Origin: Oreohelix idahoensis
Taxonomy: Eukaryota; Mollusca; Gastropoda; Stylommatophora; Oreohelicidae
Direction: 5' to 3'
NCBI GenBank assembly: GCA_024509875.1
Contig: JAMPIV010012210.1
Coordinates: 109,123-173,122 of the forward strand
DNA: 64,000 nucleotides
Under the pieces are notes generated by a model. That model was not told where the DNA came from, did no database searches, and saw only the letters and a list, made by a program, of their open reading frames with translations. Both the position numbers and the translations under genes were made by a program. Below are positions 1-9,067 of the stretch, piece by piece (position 1 is the first letter of the stretch; each line of letters begins with the position of its first letter).

Positions 1-256
1 ATTAAGATTATATCAGAGCTGTGTGCTTTCTGTTCTTCTCTATGGTGCAGAATGCTGGAGAGTAACAGAGAAGGAAATATCAGAATTGTCCTCTTTTCAC
101 ACAACCTGTCTAAGAAAAATTCTCTGAATCTTTCGGCCGAATACCATGACCAACAAAGATCTGCTTACTTGGAGCAGGCAAGAGGACATGCATACCATCA
201 TAGCTGGCAGACACTGAAGTTTGGTTGGCCATGTCCTCAGAAGAGACCTTGATGCC
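1..256 (+). pseudogene. L-C LINE, C-terminal RT region (first part, interrupted)
   Basis: Reading in the frame that starts near base 5 gives the region after the RT domain typical of RTE-like LINEs: LLYGAECWRVTEKE, then a decayed cysteine-bearing stretch and VGHVLRRDL. One or more in-frame stops are present. The frame beginning at the ATG at 52 is a shadow of this one. The sequence breaks at 256, where the solo-LTR-like insertion starts, and resumes at 2467. The same region is continuous on the minus strand at 13616-14100. It would belong to a retrotransposon polyprotein and is non-functional here. Confidence 0.75.
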
Positions 257-2466
257 TGTAGTGGTGTTGATGGTATTGTATGATGGTGATATTACTACAT
301 GTAATTGTATGAGGCCAGCTGTGAAGGCTCCTGAGATAAAATGTAGTTGAGAATTGTCAGAAGGCCTTTCTTGCTACCACTACGACCTCACACTTAATTT
401 TTTTTTTCTTAATGAATGTGGCTACGTAAAGTGTCTAGGGTACTGTTATGTAGTGTGGTGTGATAGTTTATAAATACACCCACAGATATTTAAGAAGACT
501 AATAATATTAACAAATATTAAAATACACTGAACTAACTCACGTGTGTAAAATTTGTGATAGAAGTATATTACATTTATTTTGTTCTGGATCAAGTTTTAT
601 GTTGACCAGAACTTATTTAAAAAAAAGATTTAGAAATTATGAAAGAGATGCATGGAATATTATATCATAAATGCAATAGTGTACATATATCTGTACTATA
701 CTAGTTAGTTTTATTAAACTGTCCGAGTATTCATCTACTGGGAGGATATTTACTGTTTATGCTGTTGGGGTGGTCTCATCACACCTGTCTATAATGACTA
801 CACAGTGTCCAGAAAATGGTGGGAATTTTCATTGGGATATTAGTAACTAAAAGTTGTTGGTGAATGTCCAGCAGACCAGAGGCTCACTCATCTTGTTGTA
901 GCCCTGGTGCTGAAATCTTGTAGTCCCACCTCTCCGTGCTGGCGGGCAATAATGGTGGTCTCTGTCACAAGAACTGCACAGATACACTCGAGTAAGTCAC
1001 CAACCGAAGATACACTGCTTGGTTGACAACAGAAAACTCACAGCTCTGCAATCAAAGTATGGGCCATGTGTCAAAATCTATTCTTTACCCACGTCTGGAC
1101 ACCACAATGACGCAACAACCACATCATACAGACAGGTCAGATCTCTCTGACCAAACAGCACATTTACCATGGTGGGTTTACATCAGCTAGATCCTCCCAG
1201 ACCATAGATTCTGAAAATTATTTATTAGTTGTCTGCCATAAAAGAGGATAGGCAATGTGCTTCATTATTATCAACATCCGATCTGTCTTGCCTAACACTT
1301 GCTGGCGTTTATGTACACTGTTAGTCCCTAGACCCTGACTTGGGCGGGGGGTCTAGAGCAAAATCCCTACTTGTTTGTAAGGCTAGATTATGATATGGCA
1401 GTATCAAATCTCTCGAACATGAAACAATATTCAAAATATATAAGGAAATAATTTCAATCTTACCAGATTATGAATAAATACACAGAATTGCTAGCAAAGC
1501 TCAGCTGAGCTGCTGGCTCTAGTATGGCGTCCTTAAACTTTTTGTAATTTCTTTCCTATGGAATTCACCACACTTTAAAATCTGTGTTTATCAATGAACA
1601 ACTATTGAGAAATGACCCCACATCCGCGTCTAAGCGCCGACAATATGCTTGTCTGTGGCCAATCACTGCCTAGGTTTTATTTTTTTCAAATTTCCTACAC
1701 TAAAGTCATATCAGTCATGCTTCAGTCAAGTATTGATGCTTATCTGTTAGTCTGTCCGTCTCTACTTGCGTTTTGACAAAAATGTACTTGTTTTTTGAAC
1801 CAACCTTTCTCTCCCCATGCAAAATTTTGTCGTTAAAAGTTATTTTTAGACACAGCTTCCACCAATGTCCCTTCACTTCTATGCTAACCAAATTTGAACA
1901 CCTGCGTCTAAAAGTCGTGTTTTTGTGTGCAAATAACGATATGTTAGATTCAATGCAGTCTGTGGCTGATGTAACCTACACTGTCTTTTGTCATTATCTT
2001 CAATATTATCTATCCGTCTGTAAAATTAAGATCATATTATTTCATTGCTCAGAATAGGCCATCCGGCCAGCTAATTTTTATATTCCTAACATTAATATTA
2101 AGAAAAATTACTTTTTAAATTTTTGTAATTTTCCAACCATCCGCGTTCTGCCGCTCAATTCAAATCAAAAGCTTGGTATCGCAAAAGCGTCCATTCCGTA
2201 CCTCGTGTCAATTTGGGGAACGTAAATTTTTACTTTCCTCCATCCCCCCCAATTGCGTCTCCTTAGCCTGGCTACGCAATCTTTCCAGTCATATTTTTTT
2301 CCTTTTTGATCCTCCGTTCTCCTCCTGTCTAGCAAGTCAATTTTATAGAGGGTGATGACCCGCGGTCTAGGCGATCATGTACATCAGCAGCTTACGCATT
2401 ATGTTTTTATCCTTAAATGTTATCTTTTGAGTATTTTACCGTTGTATCTCTGTCAATTTCACTACA
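257..2466. mobile_element. 2.2-kb solo-LTR-like insertion with ATGCC target duplication
   Basis: The element begins TGTAGTG and ends CACTACA, so it has short inverted ends of the TG...CA type. It is flanked by direct ATGCC copies at 252-256 and 2467-2471. The matching place in the right arm (minus strand, 13845-13849) has a single ATGCC and no insertion, so the boundaries are supported by an empty site. TG...CA ends with a 5-bp duplication fit a solo LTR, and LTRs of 1.2-2.4 kb occur elsewhere in this window. It contains no credible coding region; the small open frames at 1773-2057 and 2173-2355 have no recognisable domain. A non-autonomous DNA transposon is the alternative. No matching internal region or second copy is present here, so its family is unknown. 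Confidence 0.72.
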
Positions 2467-2720
2467 ATGCCATCACAAGAACAGCTATGCTATGGACCCC
2501 TGATGGAAAACGTAAGAAAGGCCAACCAAAAACCACTTGGCAGAGGACTATGGAGGCTGAGATGCAAAGAATGAACCAGAGTTGGAGCAATGTAGAAATG
2601 ATGGCTACCGACCGAGAAAAGTGGAATCAATTTATTGTTGCCCTACAAGACACCACCAGGCGTGATGGCCACTGACTGCTTTGACGGTCGGCGGCTAAGG
2701 ATTAAAGAAGAAGAATGCAT
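2467..2720 (+). pseudogene. L-C LINE, 3' end of RT ORF and tail (second part)
   Basis: The frame reads TAMLWTPDGKRKKGQPKTTW and then a Trp/Arg-rich segment ending RRDGH and a stop at 2673-2675. This is the usual C-terminal end of RTE-like LINE proteins (GKRKRGRPKTTW-type motif followed by a W...DR..W block). A short purine-rich tail ending attaaagaagaagaa follows. The piece is continuous with 1-256 once the 257-2466 insertion and one ATGCC copy are taken out. The mirrored copy lies at 13616-13845. Confidence 0.78.
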
Positions 2721-3012
2721 TCTTGAAAGCTTCCAAATGTCAATATTTTCATTCATCTTCTTTTTGTGTTCCTAACAGAGCATACAGCCACCATTACAGC
2801 TGGACCACTTGTTAGAAGCCTGTACCAAGCATTCACATACACTTGCAGCAGTGGAGTCTGTGACAATTTGTTTAACATAATGAGGTAGCCAGCCCCACCC
2901 ACAACCCCACAAGTCACTTTGTACGACACGCTCAAGAGTGCTGTAGGCATATTCTTTCTTTGTCTCTTCAGAGACCCAGGGGAATTACATGGGGCATAAA
3001 TATTTGACATAC
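2721..3012. other. Inverted-repeat arm, non-coding
   Basis: This stretch matches 13305-13610 on the opposite strand. On the minus strand it follows the donor-like end of the 69-bp exon-like block, so it would be intron sequence. The open frame at 2753-3010 (minus) is preserved in the mirror copy only because the arms are similar. It shows no domain. Confidence 0.5.
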
Positions 3013-3081
3013 CCCATTGTTTGTTTCCTGCTTCATTTCTGTAATTAGATGTGTGACATTAGATTCCATATTTCTTTCAAC
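3013..3081 (-). other. 69-bp exon-like block (left-arm copy)
   Basis: On the minus strand the block is preceded by a pyrimidine-containing stretch ending ttcag and followed by gtatgt, as expected for 3' and 5' splice sites. The 69 bases form 23 codons without a stop; the central part reads ITEMKQET. Equal-length copies lie at 13236-13304 (the mirror) and 20670-20738 (more diverged). This copy differs from its mirror near the 3' end, where codons for a Lys-Gln-Glu-Thr run are followed by different residues. It could be an internal exon of a host gene duplicated with its introns. No neighbouring exon was recognised, so the gene remains unnamed. Confidence 0.5.
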
Positions 3082-3734
3082 CTGAAGACAATGAAATATA
3101 GCAGATGATGGGTATCATTTTAAGACATACTACATATATTTACACCAATATCTAAGCAGCATTACCTCACAGCAATAATCACTGTCAAATGGTAGGGCCT
3201 AATGAAACTGCATTAGCCATAAACAAATATGCTTTTTTAAATGAAATACTTTATCATTTTCCATTTCTTCATTCTCTCCTTTCCTTTTTCACTTTCAATA
3301 TTTCTGTGACCCAAAGTTACTATCTTCCTCTATCCCCACATCTGTTTAATGCATTTCGCACCAGTAGTGAAAATACCCTAATCCTCAAAGTTATCTCCAA
3401 ACTTAAAAATAAAGGAGATCACAGGGGATGATTTGGTAGATCTTTATAATAGAAATTAAAAAAAATGATAGCAAGCTAAGGACTTACTCTTTCTCAAAGG
3501 CATTAAAAAGTGTAATATCCCCAGGATTAAAGGTACTTATTCTGTGTTTCCATTGATATCCTATGAGAAGCCCTAATAAAATTCACTTTATTTATGAACT
3601 GCATAAGATAAGAATGGGATCCTTTAATTGAAGTGACGTTATCATTTGGTAAAATGTAATTTAGTTCCAATTTGTCAATGCCTTGTTGAAAGAATTGCAG
3701 TAAGAGGGTTATGCTGCAGAGATGCAAGTAACTT
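3082..3734. other. Inverted-repeat arm, non-coding
   Basis: This matches about 12577-13235 on the opposite strand. The open frame 3189-3431 has a mirror copy at 12877-13119, but the conservation reflects recent duplication of the whole arm. There is no recognisable domain. It is probably intronic or intergenic sequence upstream of the exon-like block on the minus strand. Confidence 0.5.
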
Positions 3735-4218
3735 TCTGAGGGCAGGAAAATCAGCACACCCCAAACCGAGTAAACCTGGTAGCAGTTTACCATCTCTTCT
3801 TGACTGTGCAAACGACTGGGAGATGGCGGTAGACCTACCTGGACGAGGGGCATATCCAGAGAGTATCAGAAAATCGCGGAGGCTGCCGGATATAGTGCTT
3901 CATTCTTCAGCAACGCTTCAGCTCATACTGATTGAACTGACCGTGCCATTTGAATCCAGATTAGACGAGCAACATTCGTTCAAAGCGGCCAAGTATAGTG
4001 ATCTGGCCGCGGATCTGAGACACGATGGGTTCACTGCAAGGGTCATGGCTGTTGAAGTGGGCGCAAGAGGACTTGTGGCTGCATCAGTGTATGATCTATT
4101 GAAACTGTTGGGGCTGAAGGGACAGGCGAGAACAAGGGCACTGAAGAGGCTTAGTGAAACTGCCGAAAAGGCATCAGGCTGGCTGTGGAACAACCGCAAT
4201 GGGCAATGGAAATCGTGA
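3735..4218 (+). pseudogene. PD-(D/E)xK-like C-terminal domain of a retroelement
   Basis: The reading frame is open to TGA at 4216-4218. It contains LPDIVLHSS, LILIELTVPFE and HSFKAAKYSDLA, giving a PD...E-x-T...K..KY pattern like the restriction-like endonuclease domain at the C-terminus of site-specific LINEs (R2/NeSL/Hero type). Related uncharacterised proteins with the same ELTVP(F/W)E...VEVGARG...WLWNNR layout are common next to reverse transcriptases in animal genomes. An ATG at 3646 lies in the flanking arm sequence, so it is not the native start: the recognisable domain begins at FLRAGK, just inside the insertion. No RT is attached, so this is a 5'-truncated remnant. The nuclease role is an inference from motif pattern. 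Confidence 0.55.
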
Positions 4219-4674
4219 CAATAAACGCTGCGGTACAGAAAACACCAGGAATTTTTCTAAGTCCACATAACGCTGAGTTTTGTGGTGTACTATTGAGCGG
4301 GCTGTGACTGAGGGGCAACAGGCGATGTATATTATAGGAGGTGTCAGTGTCAGAATTTCAGTGGCTAGGCTCGGCGGCTTCGCGATGGTGTCTCAGTGTG
4401 TGCGACGGAACGAACGGAATAATTTGTCTTCTCTTCACAATTGCCTCCACGGCTGGCGGAGTTGTGGATTAAAGTTGCTACCATAAGTGAAATGGGTTCA
4501 TTTTGGATACAAGACAACAGGAGGCTGATACGCTTGGGAGACATGACCCAAGTGGGCCCGCTCCCCTTAGAGTGTAAAGGAGTATACTGGGCCGAAACAC
4601 TTGTCCGATGTGGGGCCTATTCTGATGATCAGATTGCCTCCTGTTGTATCGCTCTGTAAAGAGTTTCCTATCAT
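3735..4674 (+). mobile_element. Retroelement 3'-end fragment inserted in left arm only
   Basis: The left arm leaves the right-arm sequence after ...gatgcaagtaactt (3734) and rejoins it at gctgcacttctt (about 4675). The right arm has only four to five other bases at this point (12566-12570), so about 940 bp were inserted. The first half codes for a PD-(D/E)xK-like domain; the rest (4219-4674) is non-coding with no recognisable sequence. I see no clear target-site duplication or poly(A), so the mechanism and true ends are uncertain. Confidence 0.6.
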
Positions 4675-5453
4675 AAGCTGCACTTCTTGGAAATTTTTTT
4701 ATACTCTGGAACCTGCAACAGATATGACTGTATCAAGGCAGATCTTTAGAGAGCTAAGTTGTTCTAATGTAGATGCTCACATCACATAGGTTGCATGCCG
4801 CTGATCTAGTCTATGTTCTAAAACCATAAAGTGACTTATGTTACTGTTTTAGCAATCAATCTGAGCGAAGTTAAACAGCATGTGTACATGCTTTGGCATT
4901 TTTATCATAGTTTTGTAACGAATCACCAAATTTTGGTTTTCTTTAAATTACCACAGACATGTGACAAGTCAAGCATCCACAAATTCTAAGTCTCCAGAGA
5001 AAATGAATGTGTCACATTTACTTAAAATCATATTCGACAATTAAGAGAACTGAGTTCCTCCATGCATTTCCAACCTGTTGCGTACCTACTGGTATTAATG
5101 AACCTATCTTCTGAGCTGTTAACTTTTACCAAGCAAATGCTGAAATGCAGGATGAGTTGTCTAACATAATTTTGGTCATATAATTTAGTCTTAGTTCCTT
5201 TCTCCAAAGTGAGGACTCCTAAGGCCACCTCCACAGCAACCCTCAATGTTGATCTGATTGCACCTGTAACTGTACATAATGCTTGGTGCTGAATTCTATC
5301 GCATTTTGAACTAGGGGAAGAACGATTTCCTGCACGCTGCCATATTGTGACTCCGTAAGATGTGTATGTATGTAGTGCGGTGTGTTTGCACGTAACTTAA
5401 TTTTCGTGAGTACGATTTATTACGGAATTAAAGATTGTATGTGTTGTGTGTAT
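4675..5453. other. Inverted-repeat arm, non-coding
   Basis: This matches about 11798-12565 on the opposite strand. No domain was recognised in any frame, and the open frame at 5028-5246 (minus) is not supported by anything but length. No gene seen. Confidence 0.5.
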
Positions 5454-5460
5454 CATAATT

Positions 5461-5598
5461 GGTTAAAATCGCAGTGACTGGCGCCAAATATTCTGTAGTG
5501 AATATGTGTATTTTAGGGTTAGGATTAGGGCCTAACCCTAAATGTAAAATACATATATTCACTGCGGAGAGTTCGGCGACTGTCCTTGCGATTTTACC
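5461..5598. mobile_element. 138-bp MITE-like hairpin element
   Basis: This is a short, nearly fully self-complementary element. The left end GGTTAAAATCGCA matches the reverse complement of the right end TGCGATTTTACC, and the inverted similarity continues to the middle. It is flanked by CATAATT at 5454-5460 and 5599-5605, a candidate 7-bp target duplication. The centre reads ttagggttaggattaggg followed by cctaaccctaa, which resembles telomeric repeats head to head. The same element with the same flanks is in the right arm (11653-11790), so it inserted before the arms were duplicated. It has no coding capacity. Confidence 0.7.
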
Positions 5599-5657
5599 CA
5601 TAATTGTTACCTATAAGTTGTGTAAATGGATATTGTTCGCTCATTTTAGTTGAAATT

Positions 5658-8600
5658 TTATTACGAGCAATACAAGAGAGAAAACTGGACTGATTCTAAA
5701 GGCGACGAACTGGAACGGACTACGGACTACGACTTATGGAACTTGGAACACAAGAAGTATAAATGGGAAGGAAGACGAGCTGGTGGAAGAGATGAGGAAA
5801 GCAAAACTAGAAATCCTGGCTATAACGGAAACAAAGAAAAAAGGACAAGGAGTCATAGATCTCGACGGCAACATGCTGCTCTACAGTGGTGTACCCATAT
5901 CTGAAAGAGCTAAAGGGGGCATGGGTTGCATTGTGGCCCAAAATCAAAAAGATAGTATCAAGGGATGGAACTTTGTCTCGGAGCGCATTATGGTTGTAAA
6001 ACTAAAAGAAGGGGAAACCATAATCAACCTGGTCATAGTGTATGGGCCAAATGAGGATGAGAGAGCAGAGGTCAAGGAGGAATTCTTCGAGCTGCTTCAA
6101 AGGACAGTGGATGACTGCCTAGATGAGGTTATAATGCTCGGAGATTTTAATGCCAGAGTTGGAAATGATCATGCTAGATGGGGTGGAGTTATCGGAAGAT
6201 ATGGAGAAGATACTCTCAATGACAACGGAAAGTGACTCCTTAGATTCTGCAGTGAGCAGAATCTGATCATTACAAACACAAAGTTCCCCCATAAGCGCAT
6301 ACATGCATACACTAGATGTGAACCAACAAAGAATGAGAAGTCAGTGATCGACTATGCCATTGTTAGGAGAAGCTCATTCAAATATGTCCGAGATGCAAGA
6401 GTCTGGAGGGGGCCAGAGATTGGAAGTGATCACTACCTGTTAACAATGAAACGAACAACTGAAATAGTTGCTCAGCCTAGGAACTGCCCAACATCTTGCA
6501 AGAAACCAAGTAAACGAGCAGGAGAAATGAGCATTAGGACCTACAAGCTGAGAGAGCCAGAAATTAAGACCAGATATCAGGGGCTTATTGCTGCAGTGGT
6601 GAGCAAGACAGAAGAACGACCTGATGACTTGGAAACCCTCTGGATTAAATTCAAGGATATCATAAAGACAGCTGCTGCAGAAGCATGTGGTGAAGTCCGA
6701 CTTGGGACACCTTGGTGGACAGAGGAAGTCAAAGAGAAAATAAGAGAGAAGAAAATGGCATGGAAACAATACTTAGGAGCTAAAAACACAACAGGACAAA
6801 TGGAAAAATATAGAGAATATGTGACACTCAGAACAGAAGCAAAGAACAAAGTGCTAGCAGCAAAACAGAAGTCCTGGGAAGAATTTGGAGAAAAGCTAGG
6901 AAAAGATGCACAAGAAAACCAGAAATTGTTCTATAAGACCCTAAAGAACATGAGGAAGGAAAAACAATGCCCTCTCAAATTTATAAAGGACAAGCAAGAC
7001 AAATTGCTTACTGTCCCGAAGGAAGTAATGGAAAGATGGAAAGAATATTTCTCAGAACTCCTTGATGGTGAGCAAGGTCAAGCATCAGAAACGATAACCA
7101 CTAACACAAAAGATGAAACAAATGGTGATGAAGATGACATAAAGATGGAAGAACTGAAGGCAGCACTGGAGAAAATCAAGATGGGCAAAGCAGCAGGGCA
7201 TGATGGTATAACACCAGAAATGGTTAAGTACATGGGAGCATCAGGCAACTTATTACTCTTAAGGGTCCTACAAGCAGCATGATGCAACAAGACCATACCA
7301 AAGGATTGGGAGATTGCCATCATAACACCAATTTTCAAAAAGGGTGACAATCGACAGTGTGGAAACCATAGAGGCATATCCCTTCTCAGTGTCCCTGGTA
7401 AAATCTACTCTAGAATCCTAGAGCAGAGACTCCGACGCCTAGCTGAGCCACAATTGGATGAGGTTCAGTGCGGATTCCGAGCAAACCGAAGTACTCAAGA
7501 TCTAATCTTCACACTCAGACAGCTGAGTGAAAAGGCCCTTGAGTATAAGAGTGAGATCCATCTTTGTTTTATAGATCTGGAAAAGGCGTTTGACAGGGTC
7601 CCCTGGAGCAAACTTTGGGACTGTTTGGCAAGGAAGAATATTCCAGCACCTCTAATTCATGCTATACAGAGCTTCGACAAGTCTTGCAGAAATTATGTGA
7701 GGACAGCAAACCATAAGTCAGAAGAGTTCAGGACCACCACTGGTGTAAGACAAGGTGATATCCTATCACCTTACCTCTTCATACTCCTTATGGACGATGT
7801 CATCAAGGCATGTAAGGAGAGAACAAGAAAGTATTCAGTGGGGTACTGGAAGATGAAACAGGTCTATATTTCGGAGCTGGCATTTGCTGATGATGTTGCT
7901 CTGATTGCTAAATGAGAGGCACATCTCCAATCCAACCTGCAAGTCTGGAAGGAAGAGCTGGAGAAGAGAGGGATGGTCATAAGCAGCTCTAAAACAAAAT
8001 CCATGGTGATATCACGAGAAGAAAGAAAACATCAGATTAAGCTGGGAGAACAGGTCCTGGAGCAGGTCGACCATTTTAAATACCTCGGAGCTTTTATAGA
8101 CCGAAAGGGAGGCATCAAAGAAGAGTTTGCTACTCAAAAAGCAGCAGCTGGGAGACTTTTTCAGGCCATAAATCGAGGATTCCTCAGCAAGAGAGAGGTT
8201 GGTAAGAAAACAAAGATGGCTGTATACCGCTCCACCTATGTCCCAGTCTTGACATATGGATGCGAGTCATGGGCAATGACTACAGCCCATAAAAGCCAGA
8301 TCCAAACCTCACAAATGAGGTATCTGAGGAAAGTGGTTGAAGTAACAAGAAGAGACATGGTATGCAACCAGACGATACGTCAAGGCCTTAAATCCTACCC
8401 CCTGCAGACCCAAGTAGAACAGCCCCAATTAAGATGGTTTGGCCATGTCTGCAGAATGGGAGAAGATCGGATACCACGACAAGCATGGGAAACAAAGAGC
8501 CAAGGATCCAGACCCCGAGGACGACCCAGAGTCCGCTGGGAAGACAACATTAGACAATCTTTGAAGGACCGAGGACTAGAATGGAACCAGGCCAGGAGGA

Positions 8601-8687
8601 AGACAGCCGATAGGATAGTCTGGCGCTCTCTCTTCCAAACCTCTACACCCCGCGGTAGAAGGAGAATGACTAAGTAAGTAAGTATAT
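5658..8687 (+). mobile_element. L-A RTE-like LINE, slightly 5'-truncated, in left arm
   Basis: A non-LTR retrotransposon of about 3.0 kb interrupts the left arm between ...ttagttgaaatttt and attgtgtggaagtg. The right arm is uninterrupted there (about 11575-11600). The 5' end lacks roughly the first 200 bp present in the copy starting near 18890. The 3' end is the simple repeat (TAAG)n following the stop codon, as in the copy ending at 47132. About 20 bp of target seen in the right arm are missing, so the insertion came with a small target deletion rather than a clean duplication. Confidence 0.88.
5663..8677 (+). pseudogene. L-A LINE ORF: APE endonuclease plus reverse transcriptase
   Basis: A single frame of about 1,005 codons runs through the element with only three stops, all TGA (6233, 7280, 7913). 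The sister copies have CGA-like, TGG and TCA codons at those positions. Domains in order: an apurinic-like endonuclease (LEILAITETKKKGQG, IMLGDFNARVG, then SVIDYAIVRRSS and GPEIGSDHYLL, the SDH catalytic motif); a basic linker; reverse transcriptase (KAAGHDGITPEMV, VQCGFRANRSTQD, FIDLEKAFDRVPW, TGVRQGDILSPYLF, and LAFADDVALIAK with the FADD catalytic motif); and a C-terminal block (LTYGCESWAMTT, LRWFGHVCRM, RPRGRPRVRWEDN). The product would nick target DNA and prime reverse transcription from it. The nonsense codons make it dead. Confidence 0.9.
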
Positions 8688-9067
8688 ATTGTGTGGAAGT
8701 GATACGCTCACTTGTCCGCGTGAATAACTTTAGGGGAAAATGGCAGACAGTGAGAAATTATTCTTCCCATTTACCCGAATTTAATATTGTGACTGTGCTG
8801 CAGAGTCATAGACTATGCTTCCATAATCTCGTTTACCTCGAATGAAAGATTAATAAAACATGATTGTCAATTACCTCTGAGGTTAATGCAAGTTTGTGAA
8901 ATACACAACAGTTGGTTGTAACACAGAATCGGAATACTCTTCATTTAGAGAAATACACAATGTTCATATGCAAGGCTGCCACTCAAGTTCTAGAGATAAA
9001 CCCAGATTTTCTTCTAAAAAAGCCCCTAGAAATACCCATATTATTGTATGCCTCAAATACACGGGAT
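8688..9067. other. Inverted-repeat arm between LINE and central palindrome, non-coding
   Basis: This matches about 11196-11575 on the opposite strand. There is no recognisable coding sequence. The short open frame in the mirror at 11170-11370 (minus) is broken here by a substitution at its start, which argues against a gene. Confidence 0.5.

Noticed and set aside
257..2466. Transib-like DNA transposon (5-bp target duplication)
   Set aside because: The ends read TGTAGTG...CACTACA, i.e. TG...CA as in LTRs, and the inverted identity stops after about seven bases. A solo LTR fits better, though not proven.
5515..5550. True interstitial telomere or chromosome-fusion point
   Set aside because: Only a few TTAGGG-like units at the axis of a 138-bp MITE; the same element sits at 11653-11790.
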